NCBI GenBank assembly: GCA_937920725.1
Contig: CALEUW010000030.1
Location: forward strand, 62,001 to 126,000
Reading direction: 5' to 3'
Length of the DNA stretch: 64,000 nt
Source: UMGS1601 sp900553335
GTDB taxonomy: Bacteria; Bacillota; Clostridia; Oscillospirales; Ruminococcaceae
In this document: positions 8,906-18,196 of the stretch, one piece after another
Layout: every line of letters begins with the position of its first letter
Numbering within the stretch: position 1 is the first letter of the stretch
The notes under the pieces: model-generated
Databases searched by the model: none
The model's input: the letters and a program-made list of their open reading frames with translations, nothing else
What the model was told of the DNA's origin: nothing
Translations under genes and position numbers: made by a program

Positions 8906-9943
8906 TTAGTCGATCTCAGCAAAGTACTTGATTGTTCTTACCATCTGGCTTGTGTATGAGTTCTCATTGTCATACCAAGAAACAACCTGTACCTCGTAAA
9001 GTCCGTTTCCAAGCTCGCAAACCATTGTCTGTGTTGCGTCGAAGAGTGAACCGTACTTCATTCCGATTACGTCAGAAGAAACGATAGGATCTTCGTTGTA
9101 GCCAAAGCTCTCGGAAGCAGCAGCCTTCATAGCAGCATTGATGCCTTCCTTAGTAACGTTCTCGCCCTTAACAACAGCAGTAAGGATTGTTGTAGAACCT
9201 GTTGGAACAGGAACTCTCTGTGCAGAACCGATGAGCTTTCCGTTAAGCTCAGGAATTACAAGACCGATAGCCTTAGCAGCTCCTGTTGAGTTAGGAACGA
9301 TGTTAGCAGCACCTGCTCTTGCTCTTCTGAGGTCGCCCTTTCTGTGAGGACCGTCAAGAATCATCTGGTCGCCTGTGTAAGCGTGGATTGTTGACATAAT
9401 ACCGCTCTGGATCTCAGCATACTTGTTAAGTGTATCAGCCATAGGTGCAAGACAGTTTGTTGTACATGAAGCAGCAGAAATGATCTTGTCCTCGCTTGTA
9501 AGAGTGTTCTCGTTTACAGAGAAAACGATTGTCTTAAGGTCGTTTCCTGCAGGAGCAGAAATAACAACCTTCTTAGCGCCGGCATCAATGTGAGCCTGGC
9601 TCTTATCCTTTGAGCAGTAGAAACCTGTACACTCAAGTACAACGTCTACACCGATCTCTCCCCAAGGAAGCTCTGCAGCGTTTGCCTTAGCGTAAATCTG
9701 AAGAGTCTTGCCGTCAACTGTGATTGTATTAGCCTCGTCGTCAGCCTCAACTGTGTGAAGACCTTCGCCGATTGTTCCGCAATAACCACCCTGTGCGGTG
9801 TCATACTTTAAAAGATTTGCAAGCATTGAAGGCTTTGTAAGATCGTTGATAGCAACTACTTCGTAACCCTCTGCACCAAACATCTGTCTGAATGCAAGAC
9901 GACCGATACGGCCGAAACCATTAATTGCGACTTTAACTGCCAT
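8906..9943 (-). CDS. gapA: Glyceraldehyde-3-phosphate dehydrogenase, type I
   Basis: Glycolytic NAD-dependent dehydrogenase of 345 residues. It converts glyceraldehyde-3-phosphate to 1,3-bisphosphoglycerate in the cytoplasm. The N-terminal NAD-binding motif INGFGRIGR, the catalytic SCTTNCLAP block and the C-terminal WYDNE motif are all intact. AGGAGG precedes the start. It stands alone with its own promoter and terminator, unlike gap-pgk-tpi operons of many Firmicutes. Confidence 0.98.
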   Translation of the reverse strand: MAVKVAINGFGRIGRLAFRQMFGAEGYEVVAINDLTKPSMLANLLKYDTAQGGYCGTIGEGLHTVEADDEANTITVDGKTLQIYAKANAAELPWGEIGVDVVLECTGFYCSKDKSQAHIDAGAKKVVISAPAGNDLKTIVFSVNENTLTSEDKIISAASCTTNCLAPMADTLNKYAEIQSGIMSTIHAYTGDQMILDGPHRKGDLRRARAGAANIVPNSTGAAKAIGLVIPELNGKLIGSAQRVPVPTGSTTILTAVVKGENVTKEGINAAMKAAASESFGYNEDPIVSSDVIGMKYGSLFDATQTMVCELGNGLYEVQVVSWYDNENSYTSQMVRTIKYFAEID

Positions 9944-9977
9944 AATTAATATACCTCCTAAAAATTTTCATGGTTAT

Positions 9978-10006
9978 ATTTTACACCATTCAGCTTGAAA
10001 ATGCAA
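9978..10006 (-). promoter_or_regulatory. Sigma-A promoter of gapA (-)
   Basis: On the minus strand, TTGCAT (10006-10001), 17-nt spacer, TAAAAT (9983-9978). Confidence 0.6.
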
Positions 10007-10077
10007 GCCTTTTAGAAAAAATTGCATGAGTTTAATGATAATTTTACCGATAATTCCTACATTTTTGTGCTATTCGG

Positions 10078-10200
10078 TTAATTTGCGCTTTCTTTCTTGT
10101 TTTTACGGTTCTCACCCAAATTCTCCAACGCATATTCACAGCATTGAACAACAAGCTGATTAAAGCTTATATCGTTTTTGTTTGCAAGATTTTCAAGCGT
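10078..10200 (-). pseudogene. Remnant of a ribbon-helix-helix (Arc/HicB-like) protein
   Basis: A 40-codon open frame with a stop (TAA) directly upstream, so it has no start codon. It encodes a typical C-terminal Arc-like/RHH segment (LANKNDISFNQLVVQCCEYA) followed by a short basic tail and a stop. In intact relatives this helix belongs to antitoxin-type DNA-binding proteins. With the fragment at 10222-10429 and the gene at 10556 it marks a decayed accessory spot between gapA and uvrC. Confidence 0.5.
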
Positions 10201-10221
10201 TTACAAAGCATTTATTAATAA

Positions 10222-10429
10222 TCGCGCAATCCGAATAAGGGCTTGATATTAGCAATATTTTATGATATACTCAGTGATGTGCTTGACAAATTGCTATGTA
10301 AAAACGAGATGACCTGATTTTTTGCAAAAGCATGAAGCTTCTCTGATTTCTGAACATGATAATAATGCCTCCATTCGCATCAGATATGTTATTTTAAACG
10401 AAGACACAGCAGGTGCGATAGAATTTTAA
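10222..10429 (+). pseudogene. Frameshifted gene remnant, unknown
   Basis: Two overlapping frames read like one protein if a single extra T near 10315 is removed. The first frame (10222-10312) ends LCKNEMT-stop; the second (to 10429) continues DFLQKHEASLISEHDNNASI and ends AGAIEF-stop. Composition is protein-like, but no start codon is found and the family is not recognised. Confidence 0.4.
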
Positions 10430-10484
10430 AACGAAATCAACCTAACTTTTATATCCGTCAGACCCTCTTGGGGAGGTGAGAAAA

Positions 10485-10532
10485 ATGTTTTATTTATCTG
10501 TAAAAATAGGCTTTAACGGTTTTATTGACTAA
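10485..10532 (+). CDS. Possible 15-residue peptide upstream of DUF2441 gene
   Basis: ATG at 10485 follows a strong GGGAGGTGAG site. The frame encodes MFYLSVKIGFNGFID, then stops 23 nt before the next start. It could be a leader peptide or a residue of a degraded gene; there is no further support. Confidence 0.2.
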   Translation: MFYLSVKIGFNGFID

Positions 10533-10555
10533 TTTTATTATAATCAGGAGGATTT

Positions 10556-11101
10556 ATGTATTTTTATCATGTTGTTTCAGACAAACCCAAACAAGTTGGG
10601 CAGCACTTTGTATTGGATGAAAAACACCCTAATGGCGTGTACGATCGTGTGTATGCACAGATGAGTACAGTTGAGGATATTTACCAAAACCCCGAAAAGT
10701 ATAAGGGGGTAGAATTAACCCATAATGTCGATGTTGCTCTTCGTGAACTGGCATTGGAAAAGGTCCGAAAGGAAAAGTATCCGCAGTATCCGTCTCGTAT
10801 GGCTGCATTGTATGTTTCCAAAACATATGAGGAAGCTGAACGGTGGGGTGAATATTTTGCCCGTATCGGACGTCCTACTTACTGTGTTGCAAAAATAGAG
10901 GTCAACGGAAATTGTTATTATGGAGATGCTTATAAATGCTTTGACGGAACGATTTCCGAGGAACAAAATCTCAGATTGGCAGAGATATATTGGTTAAACG
11001 GTCCAAATGAAGACGGTCATGAGCCAATAACAGAAGTGCTTGTAGACGGAGATATAGAAGTCGTTGAGATATTAAAAGAAATAAATGCGAATATCGACTA
11101 A
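10556..11101 (+). CDS. DUF2441-type protein of unknown function
   Basis: A cytoplasmic protein of 181 residues with an AGGAGG site 7 nt before ATG. From memory it resembles the DUF2441 family: N-terminal FYHVV, a central RELALEKVRKEKYPQYPSR block, a GRPTY stretch and a C-terminal VDGDIEVVEI strand. The function of that family is not known to me; its conserved His/Arg/Glu pattern could suit a nucleotide-handling enzyme, but that is a guess. It lies between gene remnants and uvrC and probably arrived by transfer. Confidence 0.6.
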   Translation: MYFYHVVSDKPKQVGQHFVLDEKHPNGVYDRVYAQMSTVEDIYQNPEKYKGVELTHNVDVALRELALEKVRKEKYPQYPSRMAALYVSKTYEEAERWGEYFARIGRPTYCVAKIEVNGNCYYGDAYKCFDGTISEEQNLRLAEIYWLNGPNEDGHEPITEVLVDGDIEVVEILKEINANID

Positions 11102-11183
11102 CTCAATGCGTAATTCTCATTTATTGGGAAATATAGCAGAGCAAGAAATTCAGAAAAAACAGACGGTATCTCAATTTAATTGC

Positions 11184-11220
11184 AAAAGCGTATGTGCTGA
11201 TTGGTACATACGCTTTTTTT
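11184..11220. terminator. Bidirectional terminator between DUF2441 gene and uvrC
   Basis: AAAAGCGTATGT (11184-11195) pairs perfectly with ACATACGCTTTT (11206-11217), with T runs on both strands. Confidence 0.9.
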
Positions 11221-11242
11221 GACTATCGACAATTCCGCATTC

Positions 11243-13093
11243 TTAAATTTTTTCATCACTCATCTGTTCTATTACTTTCATCAGAGCCGCCGCCGTTTCA
11301 TCATTAACGCCTACGGATTTTTTTATATCCTCTAATGTTGCCGCTTTAAGCCCGCTTTTTGTTTTAAATTCCATAATAAGCTTTTTAGCCTTTGCTTCGC
11401 CTACGCCTTTGACAGTTGTAAGCTTGCTCGCAAAGGTTTTTTTCTTGTGCTTTGACGACTGAAATGCAACAGAATATCTGTGCACTTCGTCCTGAATGTT
11501 TGTGATAAGATTAAAGGCTTCTTTGAATCTTGAAACGCTTATTTCTCCGCCGCTTGTCGCAATGGCACGGGTGCGGTGTTTTGAGTCTTTAACAAGTCCG
11601 AAAAGCGGAATATCAAGCGACATTTCCCGCAAAACTTCTTCAACTGCATTTACATGACCTTTTCCTCCGTCTAAAAAAATCAAATCGGGAACGGTAGAAA
11701 AGCTCTCGTCCTCTTTGTCATTGAGATGGGACAGCCGCCTTCTTAAAACCTCCTGCATACAAGCGTAGTCGTTTTGCTCAAAAACTGTTTTGATAGTGAA
11801 TTTTCTGTAGTTTTTTTTGAGCGGCTTGCCGTTTTTAAATACGACCATTCCGCCTACCATATTTTCGCTCGCAAGATTTGAAATATCATAGCATTCTATA
11901 AATTCGGGAGTTTTTTCAAGCCCGAGAAGATCGCGAAGCTGTTCCAGTGCTGAAATGTATTTGCTTTTTATTCCAATTTTTTGTGAAAGCTTCTCGCTTG
12001 AATTTGCCTTTGCAAGGGTCACGAGCCTTAGCATTTCGCCTCTTTGGGGTGTAATTATCTGTACTTTTCGACCGGTATTCTCCGTAAGGTATTGCTCAAT
12101 AAGTTCCTTGTCCTCATAATCTCCGTCCAAATATATTTTTTTCGGAGCTTCTCTCTCGGAGTAAAAGCGCAGCAGAAAATCTGATCTTAGCTTTTTCTCG
12201 TCCTCGGGTTCTCCTATAAAAAAGCTCTGCTTGTCAAACAGCCGTCCGTCACGGTACATCATAACACTTATGCAGCATTCGTTTTTATTTACTGCAAGCC
12301 CCAAAAAGTCGGTATCGTCAATAGACAGTCCCACGACTCTTTGATTTTCAGAGGCTTTTTGAATTGCGTATATTTGATCTCGAAGCCTTGCTGCAAGCTC
12401 GAATTCTAGATTTCTCGATGCGGTTTCCATTGCTTCTTTAAGCCTTTCGACAGACTTTACCGAACCGCTTTTTATATACTCTACAGCGTGTGATACAAAT
12501 TCCTTGTATTGTTCGCTTGAGTATTCTCCTGTACAAACTCCCATGCATCGCTTGATGTGGTGGTTTAAGCAAGGTCTTGTCTTTTTAAAATCCGCAGGGA
12601 ATTTTTTGTTGCAGGTATAAAGCATAAAAACTTTATTTGCTTCTTCTACCGCCTGTTTTACAGCGTAAGAGCTTGTGTATGGACCAATATATTCGCATCC
12701 ATCCTCGTCTTTTTGCAAAACGGCACGGAGCTTTGGAAATTCTTCATTTGTGATTTTAATATAGCTGTAGCCCTTATCATCTTTTAATAGAATATTGTAT
12801 TTGGGTTTATACTGCTTTATCAAAGAACACTCAAGAACCAACGCTTCAAATTCAGATGTGGTGACGATAAAATCGTAGTCATATACAAGCGACACCATTT
12901 TTGCAACTTTCGGAAGATGATCTGCACTTTCACGAAAGTAGCTCGTAACACGTTTCTTCAAGTTCTTGGCTTTACCAATATATATAATTTTTCCGCTTTC
13001 ATTTTTCATGATATAACAACCCGGACTTGTGGTAAGAAGGGAGGTCTTTTCACGAAGAAACGAAAGCCGTTTATTTACATTAACATCAATCAT
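11243..13093 (-). CDS. uvrC: Excinuclease ABC subunit C
   Basis: Dual-incision nuclease of nucleotide excision repair, working with UvrA and UvrB. About 616 residues, normal family length. It has an N-terminal GIY-YIG nuclease (GCYIMKN ... YIGKAKNLKKR), a UVR motif that binds UvrB around residues 200-235, the C-terminal RNase-H-like nuclease (DLIFLDGGKGHVNA) and terminal helix-hairpin-helix segments (TVKGVGEAKAKKL). ATG 13093 is chosen; a GTG lies 9 nt upstream and neither has a strong ribosome-binding site. uvrA and uvrB are not in the window. Confidence 0.96.
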   Translation of the reverse strand: MIDVNVNKRLSFLREKTSLLTTSPGCYIMKNESGKIIYIGKAKNLKKRVTSYFRESADHLPKVAKMVSLVYDYDFIVTTSEFEALVLECSLIKQYKPKYNILLKDDKGYSYIKITNEEFPKLRAVLQKDEDGCEYIGPYTSSYAVKQAVEEANKVFMLYTCNKKFPADFKKTRPCLNHHIKRCMGVCTGEYSSEQYKEFVSHAVEYIKSGSVKSVERLKEAMETASRNLEFELAARLRDQIYAIQKASENQRVVGLSIDDTDFLGLAVNKNECCISVMMYRDGRLFDKQSFFIGEPEDEKKLRSDFLLRFYSEREAPKKIYLDGDYEDKELIEQYLTENTGRKVQIITPQRGEMLRLVTLAKANSSEKLSQKIGIKSKYISALEQLRDLLGLEKTPEFIECYDISNLASENMVGGMVVFKNGKPLKKNYRKFTIKTVFEQNDYACMQEVLRRRLSHLNDKEDESFSTVPDLIFLDGGKGHVNAVEEVLREMSLDIPLFGLVKDSKHRTRAIATSGGEISVSRFKEAFNLITNIQDEVHRYSVAFQSSKHKKKTFASKLTTVKGVGEAKAKKLIMEFKTKSGLKAATLEDIKKSVGVNDETAAALMKVIEQMSDEKI

Positions 13094-13194
13094 AATAAGC
13101 ACCGTAACAAAATAGTTTCATGGATATTTTACCATAAAAACAATTAACAGTAAAGTGGTTTTTTATAGAATGTGCTATTTTTAATTTTGGGAAG

Positions 13195-13223
13195 TTGATT
13201 TTTGTAATTAAAAGTCTTATACT
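13195..13223 (+). promoter_or_regulatory. Sigma-A promoter of the permease operon
   Basis: TTGATT (13195-13200), 17-nt spacer, TATACT (13218-13223). Confidence 0.65.
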
Positions 13224-13281
13224 GAATTGTAGTGAATTTTATGGCAAAGCCATGGTTTTGCCGATTGAGGAGGAAACAGAA

Positions 13282-14640
13282 ATGTTTGCGGAAATAATGG
13301 CAGTTGTTATTTTTCTTGCCATGTTTGTTTTTATTGTAATGGATAAAGTGGAGCGTCATATCGTAACGCTTGCGTGTGCAGTTCTTACAATAATTTTTGT
13401 GTTCGGAATAGGTCTTCACAGCTTTACAGCGATTGAAGAAACACTGAATGTAAGAAGTATTTTTACAGCTGATTTTTGGTATCAGTCTGCTGAGGCGAGC
13501 GAATCGTCAAGCGGAATCAACTGGGCTACTATCATTTTTATTGCCGGAATGATGATAATGGTTGAAGGAATGGCAATGGTAGGGTTTTTCCGTTGGCTTT
13601 GTATGAAGCTTGCAAGATTAGTTCATTATAAGCCTATTCCTATTTTTGTTACTTTTATGATACTCTCTGCATTGCTGGCTATGTTTATTGACAGCATTAC
13701 GGTAATTTTGTTCTTGGCTGCAGTTACTATTGAGCTTGCAAGAATGCTTAAGTTTAATCCGGTGCCTGTGATACTCACAGAGGTTTTTTGTGCAAACCTT
13801 GGCGGTTCGGCGACTATGTGCGGAGATCCCCCGAATATTATCGTCGGAACATCTCTTGGATATACGTTTACAGACTTTATTACAAATACCGGTGTTATTG
13901 CAGGAATTGCACTAATCGCGGTAGTGCCGTTCTTCTATTTTGTACTTAGAAAGAAAATCAAAACCGGTGAAAAGGTTGATTTGCAATCGCTTGATATTGA
14001 TCCGTCGTCTGTTATTACCGATAAAAAAGGGTTTGTTTTAAGCACTCTGATATTCATTTTGGCTGTTGCTTTGCTTGTGACTCATGCTATGACGGGCCTT
14101 ACGGTAGCCATCATCGGTGTTGGAGTTGCAATTCTGACTCTTCTTGTTTCGGGCAGAAAATTTATGCAGGTTATAAAAAAGGTTGACTACAAGACTTTGT
14201 TATTCTTCGTTGGGTTGTTTGTTGTAGTCGGAGGACTTGAACAAACGGGAATACTTGAGATACTCGCCGGCTTTATAGAAAATGTCAGCAAAGGAAATGC
14301 TTATGTAATGCTTGCGATAATTCTTTGGATATCGGCTTTTGCGAGCGCATTTATAGACAATATTCCTTTTGCTGCAACAATGATACCGGTAATAAGATCT
14401 TTAGCGGCAACATCAGGAGTTCCGCTCGATGTAATGGCATGGACTCTTTCTATCGGAACCGATATCGGAGGAAGTGCAACTCCGATCGGCGCTTCTGCAA
14501 ACGTTGTAGGAATAGCGGTTGCCTCAAAGGAAGGGTATCCTATAAGCTGGAAGAAATATTGCATGGTTTTAGCTCCGGCAACGGTTATCGTTCTTGTGAT
14601 TTCAATGGCTTGTGTTTATATAAGATATTTGGGGGTATAA
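13282..14640 (+). CDS. ArsB/NhaD-type ion transporter (SLC13-like permease)
   Basis: An inner-membrane transporter of 452 residues with about 11-12 hydrophobic segments. Two hallmark re-entrant motifs are visible: GGSATMCGDPPN in the first half and GGSATPIGASANVVG in the second, as in the ArsB/NhaD branch of the ion-transporter superfamily. The substrate (Na+/H+ exchange, oxyanion or dicarboxylate) cannot be decided. ATG 13282 is used because GAGGAGG lies 7 nt before it; an upstream in-frame TTG overlaps the -35 box and is not a start. The next gene begins 4 nt after the stop, so they form an operon. Confidence 0.85.
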   Translation: MFAEIMAVVIFLAMFVFIVMDKVERHIVTLACAVLTIIFVFGIGLHSFTAIEETLNVRSIFTADFWYQSAEASESSSGINWATIIFIAGMMIMVEGMAMVGFFRWLCMKLARLVHYKPIPIFVTFMILSALLAMFIDSITVILFLAAVTIELARMLKFNPVPVILTEVFCANLGGSATMCGDPPNIIVGTSLGYTFTDFITNTGVIAGIALIAVVPFFYFVLRKKIKTGEKVDLQSLDIDPSSVITDKKGFVLSTLIFILAVALLVTHAMTGLTVAIIGVGVAILTLLVSGRKFMQVIKKVDYKTLLFFVGLFVVVGGLEQTGILEILAGFIENVSKGNAYVMLAIILWISAFASAFIDNIPFAATMIPVIRSLAATSGVPLDVMAWTLSIGTDIGGSATPIGASANVVGIAVASKEGYPISWKKYCMVLAPATVIVLVISMACVYIRYLGV

Positions 14641-14643
14641 TTT

Positions 14644-15240
14644 ATGGATCAGTTGATTATTTCAATCGGTCGTGAGTATGGAAGCGGAGGACATGAGATT
14701 GCTGAAAAGCTTGCAAGTAAGCTTGATCTTCCGCTTTATGACAGAAATATGATTGAAGAAATCGCACTGGATAAAAATGTTGATCACAGTGAGCTTGAAA
14801 AGTACGATGAATCTCCTAAGAAAAGGCTTTTTTCAAGAACAGTCAGAGGCTTAAGCGCTTCAAATGAACAAAATGTTGCGAATATGCAGTTTGATTATTT
14901 GAAACAGAAAGCGTCGCAGGGGAAAAGCTTTGTCGTTGTAGGAAGATGCGCTGAAACAGTTTTAAAGGGAAACAACGCATTGATCTCAATTTTTATTCTT
15001 GGCGATATGGAGAATAAAGTTAATAGGATTATGAAGTTGAGGAATATGTCGATGGATGAGGCAAAAAGTGCGATCAACCGCCATGACAGAACCAGAAAAG
15101 CGTATCACAACAGTTACAGTGAGATGAAGTGGGGCGATTCAAGAAACTACGATATTACTGTAAACAGCAGTAAAATCGACCTCGATGAAATCGTAGAAAT
15201 GCTTTTGCTGTATATTGATAAGAGAATGAATAAAAAATAA
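14644..15240 (+). CDS. Cytidylate kinase-like family protein
   Basis: A P-loop kinase-like protein of 198 residues. Residues 6-16 (ISIGREYGSGG) form the nucleotide-binding loop typical of the cytidylate-kinase-like family, and VVVGRCAE and RTRKAYHNSY match family motifs. It is not the essential Cmk, which has a different sequence; its real substrate is unknown. Translation is probably coupled to the permease upstream, which may link it to ion homeostasis. Confidence 0.8.
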   Translation: MDQLIISIGREYGSGGHEIAEKLASKLDLPLYDRNMIEEIALDKNVDHSELEKYDESPKKRLFSRTVRGLSASNEQNVANMQFDYLKQKASQGKSFVVVGRCAETVLKGNNALISIFILGDMENKVNRIMKLRNMSMDEAKSAINRHDRTRKAYHNSYSEMKWGDSRNYDITVNSSKIDLDEIVEMLLLYIDKRMNKK

Positions 15241-15256
15241 AGGTTTAGAGTGTTAC

Positions 15257-15284
15257 AAAAGGCGGGCAAAAGTCCGCCTTTTTT
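15257..15284 (+). terminator. Intrinsic terminator
   Basis: AAAAGGCGGG (15257-15266) pairs with TCCGCCTTTT (15273-15282), followed by T. Confidence 0.9.
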
Positions 15285-15295
15285 CTTCGGAGATA

Positions 15296-15324
15296 TTGCA
15301 ATATATGCCAAATAATGATATACT
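15296..15324 (+). promoter_or_regulatory. Sigma-A promoter of fhs
   Basis: TTGCAA (15296-15301), 17-nt spacer, TATACT (15319-15324). Confidence 0.6.
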
Positions 15325-15384
15325 AAAAATATATGGTGACATATATGAGGAGATATATTAGAAATTTATTGGGAGGTATTTGCT

Positions 15385-17064
15385 ATGATGACGGATATTG
15401 AAATTGCACAAAATGCAAAAATGCTGAAAATTGCGGAGGTTGCAAAAAATTTAGGTGTAAGCGAAGAAGATATAGAACCTTACGGACACTATAAGGCAAA
15501 GCTTTCGGAGAGCCTTTTTAAAAAGACAGCGGATAAACCCGACGGAAAGCTCATATTAGTTACTGCAATTAACCCAACGCCTGCCGGTGAGGGAAAAACA
15601 ACCATTTCCGTAGGACTTGCTGAGAGCATGGCTAAGATCGGAAAAAATGCTGTTTTGGCGTTGAGAGAACCGTCATTAGGACCTGTTTTCGGAATAAAGG
15701 GAGGAGCTGCAGGAGGCGGTTATGCTCAGGTAGTTCCTATGGAGGATATAAACCTTCACTTTACCGGAGATATGCACGCTATTACGGCGGCTAATAACCT
15801 TCTTTGTGCGCTTATTGACAATCATCTTCAGCAGGGAAATCCTCTTAGAATAGATCAGCGAAGAATCCTTTTTAAAAGATGTATGGACATGAACGATCGA
15901 GCTTTGAGATATATAAATGTCGGACTTGGCGGAAAGATAAACGGAGTTCCGAGGGAGGACGGATTTAATATAACAGTTGCAAGCGAGATCATGGCGATAT
16001 TGTGTCTTGCAAGCGACCTTGACGATCTCAAAAAGCGGCTTGAAAGAATTCTTGTAGCATATGACCTTGACGGAAATCCGATATACGCTAAACAGCTAAA
16101 GGGCTGCGGAGCAATGACTGCGCTTTTAAAAGATGCGCTTAAGCCGAATCTTGTTCAGACGCTTGAAAATACACCTGCTATTATGCACGGCGGACCTTTC
16201 GCAAATATTGCTCATGGCTGCAATTCGGTAAGAGCAACAAAGCTTGCACTTAAGCTTGGAGATTACTGCATTACAGAGGCCGGCTTCGGAGCAGACCTCG
16301 GTGCAGAAAAGTTTTTAGACATTAAGTGCCGCTTTGCAGGTCTTTCTCCTGACTGCGTTGTGCTTGTTGCAACGATTCGTGCGCTTAAATACAACGGAGG
16401 TGTTGCAAAAACGGATTTGCAGGAGGAGAATGTAGAAGCGCTTAAAAGAGGAATAATAAATCTTCAGACTCACATAGAAAATATGCACAAGTACGGACTT
16501 CCTGTTGTTGTTGCGATAAACCGATTCCATACCGACACAGATGCGGAGATCGAGGTTATTAAGAGCTTCTGTAAGGATATGGGAGTGGAGGTTTCTCTCG
16601 CCGAGATATTTGCAAAAGGCGGTGAGGGAGGAACAGACCTTGCCGAAAAGGTTTGCAAAACTATTGAGCGTTGTGGTGGATGCCAGACAAACTTCAAGCC
16701 TATTTATGATGAAAAGCTTCCTATAAAGGAGAAGCTTGAGATTATCGCAAAGGAAATTTATCGTGCCGATGGAGTCGTTTTCACAGCTCAGGCTGAAAAA
16801 TCTCTTAAGGAAATAAACTCTTTGGGATTTTCCGATATTCCGGTTTGCGTTGCAAAAACGCAGTACTCGCTTTCTGACGACCCTGCAAAGCTCGGAAAAC
16901 CGGAAAACTTTACCATAACAGTAAGAGATTTGAGATTGTCGGCGGGAGCGGGCTTTGTTGTTGCGCTTACAGGAGATATTATGACAATGCCCGGGCTTCC
17001 GAAAGTACCTGCGGCTGAGAAGATAGACTGCGACAACGATGGATTTATCACGGGACTCTTTTAG
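15385..17064 (+). CDS. fhs: Formate--tetrahydrofolate ligase
   Basis: Makes 10-formyl-tetrahydrofolate from formate, ATP and THF in one-carbon metabolism. 559 residues, normal length. The P-loop TPAGEGKTT, EPSLGPVFGIKGGAAGGGYA and the MPGLPKVPAAE C-terminal block are intact. A GGAGG site precedes two tandem ATGs; the first is used. In an anaerobe it feeds purine synthesis and possibly a partial methyl branch of the Wood-Ljungdahl pathway, but no partner genes (folD, metF) are adjacent. Confidence 0.98.
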   Translation: MMTDIEIAQNAKMLKIAEVAKNLGVSEEDIEPYGHYKAKLSESLFKKTADKPDGKLILVTAINPTPAGEGKTTISVGLAESMAKIGKNAVLALREPSLGPVFGIKGGAAGGGYAQVVPMEDINLHFTGDMHAITAANNLLCALIDNHLQQGNPLRIDQRRILFKRCMDMNDRALRYINVGLGGKINGVPREDGFNITVASEIMAILCLASDLDDLKKRLERILVAYDLDGNPIYAKQLKGCGAMTALLKDALKPNLVQTLENTPAIMHGGPFANIAHGCNSVRATKLALKLGDYCITEAGFGADLGAEKFLDIKCRFAGLSPDCVVLVATIRALKYNGGVAKTDLQEENVEALKRGIINLQTHIENMHKYGLPVVVAINRFHTDTDAEIEVIKSFCKDMGVEVSLAEIFAKGGEGGTDLAEKVCKTIERCGGCQTNFKPIYDEKLPIKEKLEIIAKEIYRADGVVFTAQAEKSLKEINSLGFSDIPVCVAKTQYSLSDDPAKLGKPENFTITVRDLRLSAGAGFVVALTGDIMTMPGLPKVPAAEKIDCDNDGFITGLF

Positions 17065-17094
17065 ATCTAAAATGTCAAAACGGAGGAGTATCTT

Positions 17095-17535
17095 TTGATA
17101 TACACAACACATTCTGCTGACGAAACTATAGCTTTAGGAGAACAGATAGGACGAAAACTCTTAAAAGGTGATGTGATTGCGTTTAAGGGCGATTTGGGCG
17201 CAGGTAAAACGACAATTACAAGGGGAATCAGCATTGGACTCGGCTTAGGAGATAACGTTACTAGTCCTACTTTTTCTCTTGTAAACGAATACAGGGGAAA
17301 AGAAAAATCTCTTATTCACTTTGATATGTACAGGATTTTGAATTCCGATGATATTGAGCTTACAGGCTTTTGGGATTACATCGAGGAGGGCTGTATTCTT
17401 GCAGTTGAGTGGAGTGAAAATATAAGCGATGTAATACCGAAAAATTCTGTGATTATAAGCATTAAGCGAACAGGCGACAATATAAGAGAAATAGAAATTA
17501 TTGGAGATGAAAGATTTGACGATACTCGGAATTGA
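17095..17535 (+). CDS. tsaE: tRNA threonylcarbamoyladenosine biosynthesis ATPase TsaE
   Basis: ATPase partner of TsaB-TsaD in forming t6A37 on tRNAs that read ANN codons. 146 residues with Walker A GDLGAGKTT and the family motif SPTFSLVNEY. TTG 17095 is the likely start: GGAGG lies 8 nt upstream and no ATG fits. It begins the cluster tsaE-tsaB-proB-proA and overlaps tsaB by about 29 nt. Confidence 0.93.
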   Translation: MIYTTHSADETIALGEQIGRKLLKGDVIAFKGDLGAGKTTITRGISIGLGLGDNVTSPTFSLVNEYRGKEKSLIHFDMYRILNSDDIELTGFWDYIEEGCILAVEWSENISDVIPKNSVIISIKRTGDNIREIEIIGDERFDDTRN

Positions 17536-18196
17536 AACCTCCGGAAAGGTAGCGAGCGTTGCAATATTTAAAGAAAACTGTGTTTTGTACGCTGAAACCG
17601 TTTTTACAATGCTTACCCACTCACAGACTTTGATACCTATGTGCGAAAGAGCTGTAAATGGTGCAGGAATTCCATTTTCAGAGATTGACAGAATTGCCGT
17701 AAGTGAAGGGCCGGGAAGCTACACAGGTCTTAGAATAGGAATTGCTGCCGTTAAGGGTATGTGTTTAAAAGATGAGATACTGACATCGGGAGTATCAACT
17801 CTTAAGGCTATGGCGTATAATCTGCTTCCGTATGAGGGGGTTATCCTGTGCGTTATGAAGGCAAGGGAAAACATAGCGTATTTTGGAATCTATAGATCTG
17901 ATGGCAAGAATATTGAAACAGTATGTAATGATTCAGTTTTACAAATAGATGAAATAGAGCGTATCGTAAACAAACTAGGTGAAAAAACGATAGTCGTCGG
18001 AGATTGGGCTGAATTTATAAAAGAAGAGCTTTTTGCGGATGATGAAAAAATTATCTTAGCTCCTACCGATAAGCTTTTACAGGACGCTAAGGGAGTTTGT
18101 CTAGCGGCTGTGGCTGAAAACAAATTTTATCCTGCAAGTGAGCTTAACGCTAAATACTTACAAATTACAAAGGCTGAAAAGGACAGATTAAAATAA
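17507..18196 (+). CDS. tsaB: tRNA threonylcarbamoyladenosine biosynthesis protein TsaB
   Basis: Non-catalytic scaffold related to TsaD, needed for t6A formation. About 229 residues, with the ILGIETS-type N-terminus and the SEGPGSYTGLRIG motif. ATG 17507 is given; TTG 17516 has a GGAG at better spacing and would give the more usual M-T-I-L-G-I-E-T start. The gene overlaps tsaE, and proB begins right after its stop. rimI and tsaD, often the next genes in Firmicutes, are not here. Confidence 0.93.
   Translation: MKDLTILGIETSGKVASVAIFKENCVLYAETVFTMLTHSQTLIPMCERAVNGAGIPFSEIDRIAVSEGPGSYTGLRIGIAAVKGMCLKDEILTSGVSTLKAMAYNLLPYEGVILCVMKARENIAYFGIYRSDGKNIETVCNDSVLQIDEIERIVNKLGEKTIVVGDWAEFIKEELFADDEKIILAPTDKLLQDAKGVCLAAVAENKFYPASELNAKYLQITKAEKDRLK

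Noticed and set aside
10629..10966. Minus-strand frames opposite the DUF2441 gene
   Set aside because: Shadows; no ribosome-binding site and unnatural composition.
16315..17112. Long 265-codon minus-strand frame opposite fhs
   Set aside because: It overlaps the intact fhs and the tsaE start region, has no recognisable domain and follows the codon bias of the sense gene.
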